From NCBI GenBank assembly GCA_023254245.1, contig JALQYE010000005.1:1-51914 (forward strand): 51,914 nucleotides of DNA. Reading direction: 5' to 3'. This DNA is from Emticicia sp. GTDB taxonomy: Bacteria > Bacteroidota > Bacteroidia > Cytophagales > Spirosomataceae. The notes under the pieces were generated by a model. It was not told the DNA's origin. It made no database searches and saw nothing but the letters and a program-made list of their open reading frames with translations. This document shows, in pieces, positions 1-8,685 of the stretch (positions within the stretch are counted from its first letter, which is position 1; every line of letters starts with the position of its first letter). The position numbers and the translations under genes are program-made.

Positions 1-27
1 AAAATAGATAATTTATCTAAAGCTTGA

Positions 28-58
28 TTGTTTGATATGGTTTTTATTTTTAATTTTG
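28..58 (+). promoter_or_regulatory. Bacteroidota-type promoter of the Lrp gene
   Basis: A TTG at 28-30 (-33 element) is followed after 20 bases by TAATTTTG at 51-58, a perfect match to the -7 consensus TAnnTTTG. The Lrp start codon lies 33 bases further on. Inferred from consensus only. Confidence 0.5.
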
Positions 59-91
59 ACATAAATATTTGATAAAAACGACATTTTATCT

Positions 92-553
92 ATGCAAAAA
101 TTAGATAGTACTGACCGTGAAATTTTGAAGTCCCTTCAAGAAAATGCACACCTGACCACTAAAGAACTTGCCTCTCGGCTCAATCTCTCGCCTACACCAG
201 TCTATGAGCGTGTGCGAAGACTCGAAAATGAAGGTGTGATAAAGAAATATGTAGCCCTTATCGACCGTGAGAAAGTAGGTAAAGATTTGATGGTTTTTTG
301 TAATATTCGTCTGAAAGAACACGCCCAAGAGGCAGGGAAGAAATTTGTGCAAGAAATTGTGAAGTTAGATGAAGTGATTGAATGCCACAATATTTCGGGC
401 GAATACGATTTTATGATAAAAGTAGTAGTAGAAGATATGCGTGAATACCAAAGCTTTTTAATGAACAAACTGGCTTCACTCGAAAATATCGGTAGCACCC
501 ACAGCACTTTCGTGATGAGCGAAATTAAGAATGAAACGAAGTTAGATATTTAA
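92..553 (+). CDS. Lrp/AsnC family transcriptional regulator
   Basis: The 153-residue product has the two-part layout of the feast/famine family. An N-terminal winged helix-turn-helix (about residues 4-58, with DREILKSLQENAHLTTKELA and SPTPVYERVRRLE) binds DNA, and a C-terminal RAM ligand-binding domain (about 65-145) mediates oligomerisation and amino-acid sensing. The length is typical of the family. It is convergent with an ALDH7-type dehydrogenase that in other organisms acts in lysine degradation, so local control of amino-acid catabolism is plausible, but this is inference. The ATG start is supported by a promoter at 28-58; no Shine-Dalgarno is visible, as usual in this phylum. Family assignment is firm; the ligand is unknown. 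Confidence 0.93.
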   Translation: MQKLDSTDREILKSLQENAHLTTKELASRLNLSPTPVYERVRRLENEGVIKKYVALIDREKVGKDLMVFCNIRLKEHAQEAGKKFVQEIVKLDEVIECHNISGEYDFMIKVVVEDMREYQSFLMNKLASLENIGSTHSTFVMSEIKNETKLDI

Positions 554-554
554 A

Positions 555-635
555 AGCCCCCTAACCCCCGATGGGGGAATTAAGAGGCTATCTTTTGAAT
601 GATTAAAAAGCACCCCCATCGGGGGCTGGGGGGCT
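555..635. repeat. C-rich inverted repeat between convergent genes, likely bidirectional terminator
   Basis: Arm 555-577 and arm 613-635 are reverse complements apart from about two positions; each arm also contains the smaller palindrome CCCCCATCGGGGG or its complement. The pair fills the gap between the Lrp gene and the oppositely oriented dehydrogenase, whose stop codon (634-636) lies in the second arm. It belongs to the same C-rich family as the elements at 7171, 9966 and 10943. Confidence 0.75.
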
Positions 636-2160
636 ATAAATCAAACTTAATTCCTTGTGCAAGAGGTAATTGTGTGCTGTAATTAATCGTATTAGTCTGG
701 CGACGCATATAATTTCTCCATGCATCTGAGCCACTTTCACGACCTCCGCCTGTTTCTTTTTCTCCGCCAAAAGCTCCACCAATTTCTGCTCCAGATGTAC
801 CAATATTTACATTGGCAATTCCACAATCTGAACCAGCGTAAGATAAGAACTGCTCGGCTTCACGCATATTAAGGGTAAAGATTGAAGAAGAAAGTCCTTG
901 CGGAACGGCATTTTGTAATTCGATGGCTTCATCGAGCGTTGAAAACTTTTTGATGTAAAGAATCGGTGCAAAGGTTTCGTGACAAACCGTTGGGCTTTGA
1001 TTTTGCACTTCAACAATCGTTGGTTTTACATAACATCCTGATTCATAGCCAGTTCCCGATAAGACTTCATTTCCATAAAGCACTTTGCCACCCTCGTTTT
1101 GGATATTGGCAATGGCTGTTTTATAGTTGTTTACGGCATCAACATCAATCAATGGTCCAACGTGGTTATTGACATCGAGCGGGTCGCCGATGCGGAGTTG
1201 AGCATAGATTTTCACTAAACGATTTTTCACTTCCTCGTACATACTTTCGTGCAAGAATAAGCGGCGAGTGGTTGTACAACGTTGTCCAGCAGTGCCGACT
1301 GCACCAAAAACTACCGCAGGAATAACTACATCTAAATCAGCATTTTGTGTAACAATTATGGCATTATTTCCGCCCAATTCTAACAAACTTTTACCAAAAC
1401 GAGCAGCAACAGCCTGTCCAACCGCTTTACCCATGCGAGTTGAACCTGTAGCAGAAACTAAAGCAACATTCGTATCATTCGATAGCCATTCACCTACTTT
1501 TCTATCTCCTGCGATAAGGCAAGAAACACCTTCGGGAATATCATTTTTGCGTAAAACTTGTTGAATAATATTTTGACAAGCAATGGCTGTCAATGGCGTT
1601 TTTTCTGAAGGTTTCCACACACAAACATCGCCACAAATCCACGCCAACATAGTATTCCAAGACCAAACGGCTACTGGAAAATTGAATGCTGAAATAATTC
1701 CGACAATGCCCAGCGGATGCCATTGCTCGTACATACGGTGTTGCGGACGCTCAGAGTGCATAGTAAGACCATATAATTGGCGAGAAAGTCCAACCGCAAA
1801 ATCACAAATGTCAATCATTTCTTGTACTTCTCCCCAGCCTTCTTGTAGGCTTTTGCCCATTTCGTAGCTAACTAATCGACCTAAAGCATCTTTGTTTTCA
1901 CGAAGTGCATCGCCCATTTGGCGTACAATTTCACCCCGTTTTGGTGCAGGAACAGTTCGCCAAACTTTAAAAGCAGCATTGGCACTTTCAATTACTTTAT
2001 CATAATCTTCTCGGTTGGCTTGGCGTACTTTTCCAATCAATTGTCCATCTACTGGCGAATACGAACTAAGCACTTTTCCACCGCCCGCCCAGCTTTCAAC
2101 GCCTGTGCTTACACCATTGTTGAGGGATTTAATTTTAAGCGTTTTTAATACTTGTTTCAT
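634..2160 (-). CDS. Aldehyde dehydrogenase, ALDH7 (antiquitin / alpha-aminoadipic semialdehyde dehydrogenase) type
   Basis: The 508-residue protein is full length for the NAD(P)-dependent aldehyde dehydrogenase superfamily. The general base Glu261 lies in LLELGGNN and the catalytic Cys295 in [10 protein letters not shown]; the cofactor motif [13 protein letters not shown] is at about 157-170. The C-terminal [20 protein letters not shown] region is characteristic of ALDH7A1-like enzymes, which oxidise alpha-aminoadipic semialdehyde in lysine breakdown. The substrate is inferred from that similarity. It starts 26 bases after the end of the ApeA-like gene on the same strand, so the two may share a transcript. 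The stop codon falls in the C-rich repeat that separates it from the convergent Lrp gene. Confidence 0.92.
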   Translation of the reverse strand: MKQVLKTLKIKSLNNGVSTGVESWAGGGKVLSSYSPVDGQLIGKVRQANREDYDKVIESANAAFKVWRTVPAPKRGEIVRQMGDALRENKDALGRLVSYEMGKSLQEGWGEVQEMIDICDFAVGLSRQLYGLTMHSERPQHRMYEQWHPLGIVGIISAFNFPVAVWSWNTMLAWICGDVCVWKPSEKTPLTAIACQNIIQQVLRKNDIPEGVSCLIAGDRKVGEWLSNDTNVALVSATGSTRMGKAVGQAVAARFGKSLLELGGNNAIIVTQNADLDVVIPAVVFGAVGTAGQRCTTTRRLFLHESMYEEVKNRLVKIYAQLRIGDPLDVNNHVGPLIDVDAVNNYKTAIANIQNEGGKVLYGNEVLSGTGYESGCYVKPTIVEVQNQSPTVCHETFAPILYIKKFSTLDEAIELQNAVPQGLSSSIFTLNMREAEQFLSYAGSDCGIANVNIGTSGAEIGGAFGGEKETGGGRESGSDAWRNYMRRQTNTINYSTQLPLAQGIKFDL

Positions 2161-2186
2161 TGGTTTTGTTGTTGTTTGAAGTGTTA

Positions 2187-3557
2187 TTAAATTATGTGAT
2201 TAAAGAAAAGCCATTTTACATTAGAATAATATTCTTCTAATTTTTTATCATCAAAGCCAATTTCTATCAAAATAGCACTTATCAATATAGCTTTTAATTT
2301 TTCACTTAAAACATATAAATCATACCCTTTGAGGGCATTTTTCTTACTACTTGGCGAATAATGTGTGTAATAATTTCTCGAATGTTTGACTTGTTTGGTA
2401 AATAATTCTTTATCACCAATTAATTCATCAAGAACTTTATTTGAATACTTCTCACAGAGTTCAGTTAATCTCGTTTGCAAATTTAGACCATTTCCAAAAT
2501 TGAATTGGTCATTTAACCAATAGTGATACTTTTCAGGAGTAAGACGTAATATTTCACTTTGCATTTCTTTATACTCTTGTTTCGGTATCTTCGTGTGATT
2601 GTGTAAACGAGCATGAAATGTTTCGGCCGCCTGGGCTAAGTTTAAAAAAGTATTTTCACTAAAATTATTCCCTTTATAAAATTGGTCAAATATTAAATCT
2701 AAAGATGATTCAAGGATATCGTATTTTGAATACCAATTTTGAATAATTGTAGGAAAATCTTCATTTATTCTTTGATAGTCAAAAAGCATTTGCATATCAA
2801 ATTTTACTTTTCGAGAATTTTGAATTAGAGAGTTGGTTAAAAATACTCTTATAGGTGTACTGTTTTCTTCTTCTCGAAATAAATTTATTGATTTAATTGA
2901 AGTAGCTTCATTAAGAGCCAAAATTAAAAAATTTTGAAATCGAATTATGTAGAAAAGGATTTTATTAAATCTTTTCTCATCTTTAAAATCAAGCTCAAAT
3001 TCAACATTTTGATTCAAAGTAACACTTTTCTGAAATCTATACCAACCAATGTTATTTACAGAATATTTAAATTGTCCAGTACAGGTATTATCAATCTTAA
3101 ATTTGGGTAAAACTGGTAATTTATATTGTATTACTCTTTCTCCATTTCTCAATTTCTCTATATTTGTTGGTTCATGAAAAAAACCACTAACTCCTATCCA
3201 TTCATCCAAATTAAATATTTCACATGAGGTTCTATTGAATATCATAGTATCTATATTTTCAAAATGAAAACCTCTCAATATATAATTTGTGATTACCTCA
3301 GAAGTTGGACTCGAATAGTCTTCACTACTTATTTTATTCCAATTACTAACATAACATTCATAAAGTGTAATCGATTCTCCCTCACTTGTAATCCCTAAAA
3401 TTATTTCGTATTTGCTCCCAAGCGATAACTCATCAAAAGCTCCAATCAAATCAAGTTTTGAGCTTTTACCTTGTTCATAAAATAGTGAACCATATATTTT
3501 CTTTTCTTTATTGTGAGGAAGAAACCAAACTCCTTTTAACTCAAAATTTGAAGTCAT
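2187..3557 (-). CDS. ApeA-like HEPN anti-phage (abortive infection) protein
   Basis: The 456-residue protein opens with an ApeA N-terminal-like domain ([20 protein letters not shown]; about residues 5-310) and ends in an alpha-helical ApeA-type HEPN domain (about 310-450). The HEPN RNase signature Rx4-6H is present as RNYYTH (Arg394, His399), so catalytic activity is expected. ApeA proteins are single-gene phage defences thought to act by RNA cleavage; I infer that role here. I chose the ATG at 3557 rather than an upstream TTG at 3635 because the domain begins there and because a good promoter (3613-3642) overlaps the upstream candidate. The gene is visibly more AT-rich than its neighbours, suggesting transfer. 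It lies 26 bases upstream of the dehydrogenase. Confidence 0.8.
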   Translation of the reverse strand: MTSNFELKGVWFLPHNKEKKIYGSLFYEQGKSSKLDLIGAFDELSLGSKYEIILGITSEGESITLYECYVSNWNKISSEDYSSPTSEVITNYILRGFHFENIDTMIFNRTSCEIFNLDEWIGVSGFFHEPTNIEKLRNGERVIQYKLPVLPKFKIDNTCTGQFKYSVNNIGWYRFQKSVTLNQNVEFELDFKDEKRFNKILFYIIRFQNFLILALNEATSIKSINLFREEENSTPIRVFLTNSLIQNSRKVKFDMQMLFDYQRINEDFPTIIQNWYSKYDILESSLDLIFDQFYKGNNFSENTFLNLAQAAETFHARLHNHTKIPKQEYKEMQSEILRLTPEKYHYWLNDQFNFGNGLNLQTRLTELCEKYSNKVLDELIGDKELFTKQVKHSRNYYTHYSPSSKKNALKGYDLYVLSEKLKAILISAILIEIGFDDKKLEEYYSNVKWLFFNHII

Positions 3558-3612
3558 TTTATTTTTTTGCTTAATATGTTCAAATACAATAAAATCTTCC
3601 CTTCTTTCTGCA

Positions 3613-3642
3613 CAAATATAAAGAAACCAACCCAAGCCACAA
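3613..3642 (-). promoter_or_regulatory. Promoter of the ApeA-like gene
   Basis: Read on the minus strand, TTG (3642-3640) is followed after exactly 19 bases by TATATTTG (3620-3613), both matching Bacteroidota consensus. The expected start site near 3606 lies inside the longer open frame and so decides the start codon at 3557. Confidence 0.55.
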
Positions 3643-3650
3643 ACTCTCGG

Positions 3651-3679
3651 TTGTTTATGATAAGAATTTGCTATATTTA
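3651..3679 (+). promoter_or_regulatory. Promoter of the alpha/beta hydrolase gene
   Basis: TTG at 3651-3653, an 18-base spacer and TATATTTA at 3672-3679 (7 of 8 matches to TAnnTTTG counting the two free positions). It is back-to-back with the ApeA promoter. Confidence 0.45.
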
Positions 3680-3704
3680 GGCATAAAATCTATTCAAAAA
3701 CCTT

Positions 3705-4535
3705 ATGAACGCTACCGAATTATCTTGGAAAACCTCCGATGGACTCAATATTTACGGCAAAAAATGGGAAACGAATATGCCCACAAAAGCCGTCATTTGT
3801 ATGATGCACGGAATGGGTGAGCATATCAATCGCTATAACCATGTGGCTGAAATGTTTACGAGCAATGGCTATGCCGTGATTGGCTGCGACCAACGTGGAC
3901 ACGGAAAATCGGAAGGGAAACGTGGACATTTTCCTGATTTTGAAACTTTCTTGAATGATGTAGATGCACTTTTGAAAGCTGCTTCCAATCATTTTCCTGA
4001 TGCCAAACAAATTCTTTACGGGCATAGTATGGGAGGAAATTTAGTAGCAAACTATCTACTTCGTCGTCAGCCAAAAATTGCTGGAGCTATTCTTTCTTCT
4101 CCTTATTTTCAACTGGCATTTCAGCCTTCACCTATTACGCTTACCATTGGGCGAATGATGAAAGGTATTCTTCCTGCATTGAGTTTGAGTAGTGGCTTAG
4201 ATTCTTCGGCTATTTCGAGAGATGCAGAGGAAGTGAAAAAATACAACGAAGACCCACTCGTACATGATAAAGTTTCAGCTAAAATGGGTATTGAAATGAT
4301 AGAAACTGGTCAATGGGCGATTGATAATGCCGATAAATTAAGTATTCCAACCTTACTCTATCACGGCACAGCTGACCGCCTAACTTCGCATCACGGAAGT
4401 GAACTTTTTGCTCAAAACGCTGGCAAACTCGTCACGTTTATTTCGCTTGAAGGTTTATATCACGAAACTCACAACGAACCCGAGAAACGTGAAGTTTTCA
4501 AGAAAATCATTCTTTGGCTCAATAATTTAGTTTGA
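3705..4535 (+). CDS. Alpha/beta hydrolase, monoacylglycerol lipase-like
   Basis: The 276-residue cytoplasmic protein carries the complete alpha/beta hydrolase triad: nucleophile Ser108 in YGHSMGGN, Asp224 in YHGTADRLT and His253 in GLYHETHNEP. The oxyanion region HGMGEH (35-40) and the DQRGHGKSEG segment (62-71) are typical of the Hydrolase_4/monoglyceride lipase family, so an ester or lipid ester substrate is likely, though the exact one cannot be told. It is transcribed alone, divergent from the ApeA-like gene and followed by a hairpin at 4550-4568. It has no signal peptide. Family call is firm; lipase activity is inferred. Confidence 0.88.
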   Translation: MNATELSWKTSDGLNIYGKKWETNMPTKAVICMMHGMGEHINRYNHVAEMFTSNGYAVIGCDQRGHGKSEGKRGHFPDFETFLNDVDALLKAASNHFPDAKQILYGHSMGGNLVANYLLRRQPKIAGAILSSPYFQLAFQPSPITLTIGRMMKGILPALSLSSGLDSSAISRDAEEVKKYNEDPLVHDKVSAKMGIEMIETGQWAIDNADKLSIPTLLYHGTADRLTSHHGSELFAQNAGKLVTFISLEGLYHETHNEPEKREVFKKIILWLNNLV

Positions 4536-4549
4536 CCTCTTACTTAAGT

Positions 4550-4568
4550 GGGCGTATGCGATACGCCC
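4550..4568 (+). terminator. Short perfect hairpin after the hydrolase gene
   Basis: GGGCGTAT-GCG-ATACGCCC forms a perfect 8-bp stem with a 3-base loop 15 bases after the stop codon. The following tract is AT-rich but not a clean T-run, so it may be a weak terminator. Confidence 0.5.
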
Positions 4569-4683
4569 ATTACATTTCCTTTTAATAATACTTCCCTCCA
4601 ATTAACAAGTTCAAAATTTGTCCTACAATCTTACTGTACTGCTTGGTATAATTTAATCAAATGAAAAAATAATTACATTTTAA

Positions 4684-4713
4684 TTGTCATAACAAATATT
4701 ATTTATAATTTTG
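4684..4713 (+). promoter_or_regulatory. Promoter of hmgA
   Basis: TTG at 4684-4686, spacer of 19 bases, TAATTTTG at 4706-4713: a perfect match to the Bacteroidota -33/-7 promoter, 48 bases before the hmgA ATG. Confidence 0.65.
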
Positions 4714-4761
4714 TATGTGCAACAATAGTTAGTAAAACAAATATATTATTCGATATTTAAA

Positions 4762-5919
4762 ATGCCTATCTATCATAAACTTGGAAAAATTCCAGCCAAA
4801 AGGCATATCCAATTTGAAAAGCCCGATGGTAGTTTATACTACGAACAATTGTTTGGAACAATTGGCTTCGATGGCATGGCTTCGTTGATGTATCATATTC
4901 ATCGACCGACGCAAGTGATGCAAATGCTTGAAAGCCAAGACTTAACGCCAAAATCAGCGAATGCTCATAACATGATGATGCGTAAGTTTATTGGTTTTAA
5001 TGTTGAACCCAAAGATGATTATCTGGAAAGCCGTGAACCCATGATGTTTAACAAAGACTGTATCATTGGTGTGGCCGCTCCGAAAAAGTCTTTGCGAGAG
5101 TATTTCTATAAAAATGCAGATTCTGATGAGCTTTTATTCATTCACAAGGGTTCGGGAACCCTTCGCACACAACTCGGAAATATAAGTTTTGAATACGGAG
5201 ATTATTTGATTATTCCACGAGGAATGATTTATCAAATAGATTTTGACACCGATGATAATCGCATTTTTTATGTAGAATCGCACTCACCAATTTATACGCC
5301 TAAACGCTACCGAAATCATTTTGGACAACTCCTTGAAAGTTCGCCTTTCTGCGAAAGAGATTATAAACTTCCCGAAATCTTAGAAACATTCGACCAAAAA
5401 GGGGAGTTTCTGGTAAAAATAAAAAAACAACACCAACTTCACCAATTAGTTTACCAATATCACCCGTTTGATGTAGTTGGCTATGATGGCTACAACTATC
5501 CTTGGGGTTTCTCGATTCATAATTTTGAGCCAATCACAGGCCGAATTCATCAGCCACCGCCAGTTCATCAAACTTTTCAAACCGACGCTTTTGTGGTTTG
5601 TTCATTTTGCCCAAGGCTTTATGATTATCACCCAAAAGCTATTCCAGCACCATATAATCATTCGAACATCGACTCTGATGAGGTAATTTATTACGTCGAT
5701 GGTGATTTTATGAGTAGAAATGATATTGCAAAAGGTCATATTACACTCCATCCAGGTGGCATTCCGCATGGGCCACACCCAGGAGCAATGGAACGAAGCA
5801 TTGGTAAAAAAGAAACGCACGAATTGGCTGTCATGGTAGATACCTTTCGCCCATTAATGATTACAGAAAATGCTATGAAATATGATGATGGCAAGTATTT
5901 TCAGAGTTGGATAGATTAG
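4762..5919 (+). CDS. hmgA: Homogentisate 1,2-dioxygenase
   Basis: The 385-residue protein matches homogentisate dioxygenase along its length (opening HKLGKIPAKRHIQFEKPDGS, then a cupin core). The enzyme opens the ring of homogentisate with Fe(II) and O2 to give maleylacetoacetate. Probable iron-ligand motifs are YNHSNIDSDEV (about residues 294-304) and HPGGIPHGPHPGAMERS (about 331-347). It is followed by hppD, phhA and fahA on the same strand, which together make a tyrosine degradation route. A consensus promoter sits at 4684-4713. The first codons MPIYHKLG match the family start. The size is at the short end for the family, as in other Bacteroidota copies. Confidence 0.95.
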   Translation: MPIYHKLGKIPAKRHIQFEKPDGSLYYEQLFGTIGFDGMASLMYHIHRPTQVMQMLESQDLTPKSANAHNMMMRKFIGFNVEPKDDYLESREPMMFNKDCIIGVAAPKKSLREYFYKNADSDELLFIHKGSGTLRTQLGNISFEYGDYLIIPRGMIYQIDFDTDDNRIFYVESHSPIYTPKRYRNHFGQLLESSPFCERDYKLPEILETFDQKGEFLVKIKKQHQLHQLVYQYHPFDVVGYDGYNYPWGFSIHNFEPITGRIHQPPPVHQTFQTDAFVVCSFCPRLYDYHPKAIPAPYNHSNIDSDEVIYYVDGDFMSRNDIAKGHITLHPGGIPHGPHPGAMERSIGKKETHELAVMVDTFRPLMITENAMKYDDGKYFQSWID

Positions 5920-5938
5920 TTAAAACTGAGCGTTATTC

Positions 5939-6005
5939 ACCACGAAGGCACTAAGAACACATAGTTTTACTTAGTGTTTCTCTATGTTCTTAGTGCCTTC
6001 GTGGT
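5939..6005. repeat. Long palindromic repeat between hmgA and hppD
   Basis: Arms 5939-5964 and 5982-6005 are reverse complements over 24 bases with one 2-base bulge, around a 17-base loop. The core is ACCACGAAGGCACTAAGAAC. A degenerate relative lies at 31700-31780. The stem could terminate or process the hmgA message; the sequence looks like a dispersed repeat of the type common in Bacteroidota genomes. Confidence 0.8.
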
Positions 6006-6042
6006 AATTTGAAATTTACATCAACATTCAAAAAATAATAAA

Positions 6043-7170
6043 ATGGTACTTCAAGAAACACAAAATATTATCGAACAAAAAAATGACTTCCTACCCATCA
6101 ATGGCACTGATTACATCGAATTATACGTAGGAAATTGCAAACAAGCTGCCCATTATTACCAAACAGCATTTGGTTTTCAGCCTTTGGCTTATGCAGGCTT
6201 AGAAACTGGACTTCGTGACCGTGAAAGTTACGTTGTTCAGCAAGGTAAAATTCGATTGGTATTAACTTCACCTTTACACGGAAATACTGAAATTGGGCGA
6301 CATATCGACCAACATGGCGATGGGGTGAAGGTAGTTGCTCTTTGGGTAGATGATGCCAGTGATGCCTACTACGAAACCATTTCTCGTGGGGCGAAACCTT
6401 ATTTTGAACCAGTTGTAGAAGAAGATGAAAATGGCAAAGTAGTTCGCTCAGGTATTCATACGTATGGTGATACTGTTCATATTTTTGTAGAACGTACAAA
6501 TTACAAAGGCGTATTTCTGCCAAATTTCCGTGCATGGAATCCTGCCTACAAACCTGCTCCCGTTGGTTTGAAATACATTGACCATATTGTAGGAAACGTA
6601 GGTTGGAATGGTATGAACGAATGGGTGAATTTCTATGGTAAAGTAATGGGTTTCAATCAGTTGGTAAGTTTTGATGACAAAGATATTTCTACTGAATATA
6701 CTGCTTTGATGAGTAAAGTGATGTCGAATGGTAATGGCAGAATTAAATTTCCAATCAACGAACCAGCAGAAGGCAAAAAACGCTCACAAGTAGAAGAATA
6801 CTTAGATTTTTATGGTGGAGCGGGAGTGCAACATTTAGCTGTCGCTACTGATGATATTATTACGACAGTTACACACTTGCGAAGTCACGGAGTGGAATTT
6901 TTACAAGTTCCTGATAGCTATTATGAAGATTTGAAAAGTAGGGTTGGTGATATTGAAGAAGAAATCGAACAACTTCGCCCGCTCGGAATTTTGGTTGACC
7001 GTGACGAAGAAGGATATTTGCTTCAAATTTTCACGAAGCCAATTGAGCCACGTCCAACGATGTTTTTTGAAATCATTCAGAGAAAAGGGGCAAAGTCATT
7101 CGGGAAAGGCAATTTCAAAGCTCTTTTTGAAGCCATTGAACGTGAACAAATCTTGAGAGGAACACTATAA
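6043..7170 (+). CDS. hppD: 4-hydroxyphenylpyruvate dioxygenase
   Basis: The 375-residue protein has two VOC domains (about residues 20-155 and 175-345). The Fe(II) facial triad is visible as His181 (YIDHIVGNV), His264 (GVQHLAVATDD) and Glu343 (TMFFEIIQR). The C-terminal gating helix GAKSFGKGNFKALFEAIE is intact. It converts 4-hydroxyphenylpyruvate to homogentisate, the substrate of the hmgA product encoded just upstream. The 123-base gap from hmgA is filled by the palindrome at 5939-6005. The start ATG fits family length. The 3' end abuts a C-rich repeat beginning at 7171, directly after the stop codon. Confidence 0.96.
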   Translation: MVLQETQNIIEQKNDFLPINGTDYIELYVGNCKQAAHYYQTAFGFQPLAYAGLETGLRDRESYVVQQGKIRLVLTSPLHGNTEIGRHIDQHGDGVKVVALWVDDASDAYYETISRGAKPYFEPVVEEDENGKVVRSGIHTYGDTVHIFVERTNYKGVFLPNFRAWNPAYKPAPVGLKYIDHIVGNVGWNGMNEWVNFYGKVMGFNQLVSFDDKDISTEYTALMSKVMSNGNGRIKFPINEPAEGKKRSQVEEYLDFYGGAGVQHLAVATDDIITTVTHLRSHGVEFLQVPDSYYEDLKSRVGDIEEEIEQLRPLGILVDRDEEGYLLQIFTKPIEPRPTMFFEIIQRKGAKSFGKGNFKALFEAIEREQILRGTL

Positions 7171-7299
7171 CCCCCACCCCTAAAGGGGAGTTTACAGATT
7201 CTCGGTTTATGTAAAAATAAACACTTCAAAACAATGAACATGGTAAATACTGTTATAGATTCAGACAAAAACTTTAGTTCCCCTTTAGGGGTTAGGGGT
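7171..7299. repeat. Pair of inverted C-rich repeats flanking and entering the phhA start
   Basis: Arm 7171-7193 (CCCCCACCCCTAAAGGGGAG and on) and arm 7276-7299 (AGTTCCCCTTTAGGGGTTAG and on) are near reverse complements. Each contains its own small palindrome CCCCTAAAGGGG or CCCCTTTAGGGG. The second arm lies within the phhA reading frame. Confidence 0.75.
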
Positions 7300-8025
7300 C
7301 AAAACTATAATTCATACACGGTTGCTGACCAAGAAGTTTGGAAATTACTGTTCGAAAGACAAATGCAGAAATTACCTGCTATTGCCAGTATTGATTACTT
7401 GGAGGGAATAGACAAAGCAGGGTTTACAGCAGAGCATATTCCAAACTTTGAAACAGAGATAAATCCAAGGCTAAAACCACTTACGGGCTGGACAGTTGTG
7501 GCATGTGAGGGCTTGGTGCCAATAAAAGAGTTTTTCGAGCTTTTAGCCGATAAAAAATTCCCTGCTTCTACTTGGCTCCGAACAAAAGAGCAAATAGAAT
7601 ATCTGGAAGAACCTGATATGTTTCATGATACATTTGGGCATATTCCATTGCTTACCAATCAAGCATTTTGTGATTTTTTGGCTGAGTTTAGTGTCATTTC
7701 ACTCAAATATATTCATGTCGAAGAAGCCGTAAAGCTGCTTCAGAAACTTTATTGGTTTACAGTAGAATTTGGCTTAATTCGAGAAAACAATAAACTCAAA
7801 ATCTACGGAGGTGGCATTATTTCGTCGAGTGGCGAAAGTGTTTACAGTTTGGTCAGTGGCGTGCCAGAGCGTGTGCCTTATTGTATCGAAGAAATTTTGA
7901 AAACTGAAGTGAAAATAGATGCCTATCAGAAAAAATACTTTGTGATAGAATCTTACGAACAACTCTTTCAATCACTCAAAAATTTTGAAGAAATTTTAGA
8001 ACGTCAATTATTAGTGTATCAATAA
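7234..8025 (+). CDS. phhA: Phenylalanine 4-monooxygenase (aromatic amino acid hydroxylase)
   Basis: The 263-residue protein is a bacterial-type pterin-dependent aromatic amino acid hydroxylase. Iron ligands His131 and His136 are in DMFHDTFGHIPLL and Glu178 in WFTVEFGLI; EHIPNFETEINPRL is the usual upstream motif. It converts phenylalanine to tyrosine and so feeds hppD and hmgA next to it. Residues about 14-23 (FSSPLGVRGQ) are encoded by a copy of the C-rich repeat, so the N-terminus before NSYTVADQEVW is probably acquired and non-homologous; ATG at 7234 or 7240 are the only upstream starts. A tyrosine hydroxylase role is unlikely in this context. Confidence 0.92.
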   Translation: MNMVNTVIDSDKNFSSPLGVRGQNYNSYTVADQEVWKLLFERQMQKLPAIASIDYLEGIDKAGFTAEHIPNFETEINPRLKPLTGWTVVACEGLVPIKEFFELLADKKFPASTWLRTKEQIEYLEEPDMFHDTFGHIPLLTNQAFCDFLAEFSVISLKYIHVEEAVKLLQKLYWFTVEFGLIRENNKLKIYGGGIISSSGESVYSLVSGVPERVPYCIEEILKTEVKIDAYQKKYFVIESYEQLFQSLKNFEEILERQLLVYQ

Positions 8026-8039
8026 TTGAAGGTTTTTTC

Positions 8040-8047
8040 TACTTTTG
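8040..8047 (+). promoter_or_regulatory. -7 box, possible promoter of the MarR gene
   Basis: TACTTTTG fits TAnnTTTG perfectly, 15 bases after the phhA stop. No well-spaced TTG is evident upstream. Transcription from here would include the inverted repeat at 8062-8206 in the leader. Confidence 0.35.
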
Positions 8048-8061
8048 TAATATAAAAGCTT

Positions 8062-8206
8062 TTAGCTGTTGGCTAACAGCTTTTAGCATCAGATAAATTT
8101 GGCATTCTTTTCTTTTATCAATAAAATTCTTTTGATAATTCACCTGAATACAGAATCCATTTTTTTTCAAAATTCTTTTGCTAAAAGCTAATAGCCAATT
8201 GCTAAC
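8062..8206. repeat. Inverted repeat pair upstream of the MarR gene
   Basis: Segment 8062-8088 and the reverse complement of 8180-8206 agree at 23 of 27 positions (core TTAGC..TTGGCT...AGCTTTTAGCA). Each arm also contains a smaller hairpin. The 91-base spacer is AT-rich without an open frame. It resembles a miniature inverted-repeat element; together with flanks it fills the 218-base phhA-marR gap. Confidence 0.7.
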
Positions 8207-8243
8207 CGCTCAAAAAAGTAGATAAAGACTGAATTTTAATTAA

Positions 8244-8681
8244 ATGACACATTTAGACAAACGTTCATACTATTTCAAGATTGATACAACTATCAAGCGT
8301 ATTCGCAGTTTCATGCAAAAGGGCTTAACTGATGGCGGTATCGACCTAACTGTTGACCAATGGGTGGTGATTGACCACATCAAACCCAAAGCAGGAATTA
8401 GTCAGAATGATTTGGCGGTTGATACTGCAAAAGATGCACCAACCATCACCCGAATCTTAGATTTACTGGTAGAAAAAGGCTTAGTCAGACGCCAAATGGC
8501 CGATGAAGACCGCCGAAAATTTAATATTTATTTGACCGATGAAGGCGAAAAACTTCACGAAAATGCATTGGTAGTGATTGCCGAGATTCGCCGTAAATCG
8601 TGGGGTAGTTTAACCGATGAAGACTACGACCATTTGGTCAGAATCATGGATACGATTCACAAAAATGTGAGCGATAAATAA
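8244..8681 (+). CDS. MarR family transcriptional regulator
   Basis: The 145-residue protein has the MarR winged helix-turn-helix: recognition region GISQNDLAVDTAKDAPTITR (about 53-72) and wing with RRQMADEDRRKFNIYLTDEG (about 83-102), flanked by helices for dimerisation. Its place inside the aromatic amino acid degradation cluster, between phhA and fahA, suggests that it controls the pathway, possibly in response to an aromatic intermediate such as homogentisate; this is inference. A large inverted repeat holding two TTTTGCAAAA-like palindromes lies directly downstream (8686-8741) and is a candidate operator. Family call is firm. Confidence 0.9.
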   Translation: MTHLDKRSYYFKIDTTIKRIRSFMQKGLTDGGIDLTVDQWVVIDHIKPKAGISQNDLAVDTAKDAPTITRILDLLVEKGLVRRQMADEDRRKFNIYLTDEGEKLHENALVVIAEIRRKSWGSLTDEDYDHLVRIMDTIHKNVSDK

Positions 8682-8685
8682 TAGA

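Noticed and set aside
3558-3635. N-terminal extension of the ApeA-like protein from 3635
   Set aside because: The start would be TTG, the extension has no domain similarity, and a consensus promoter lies within it.
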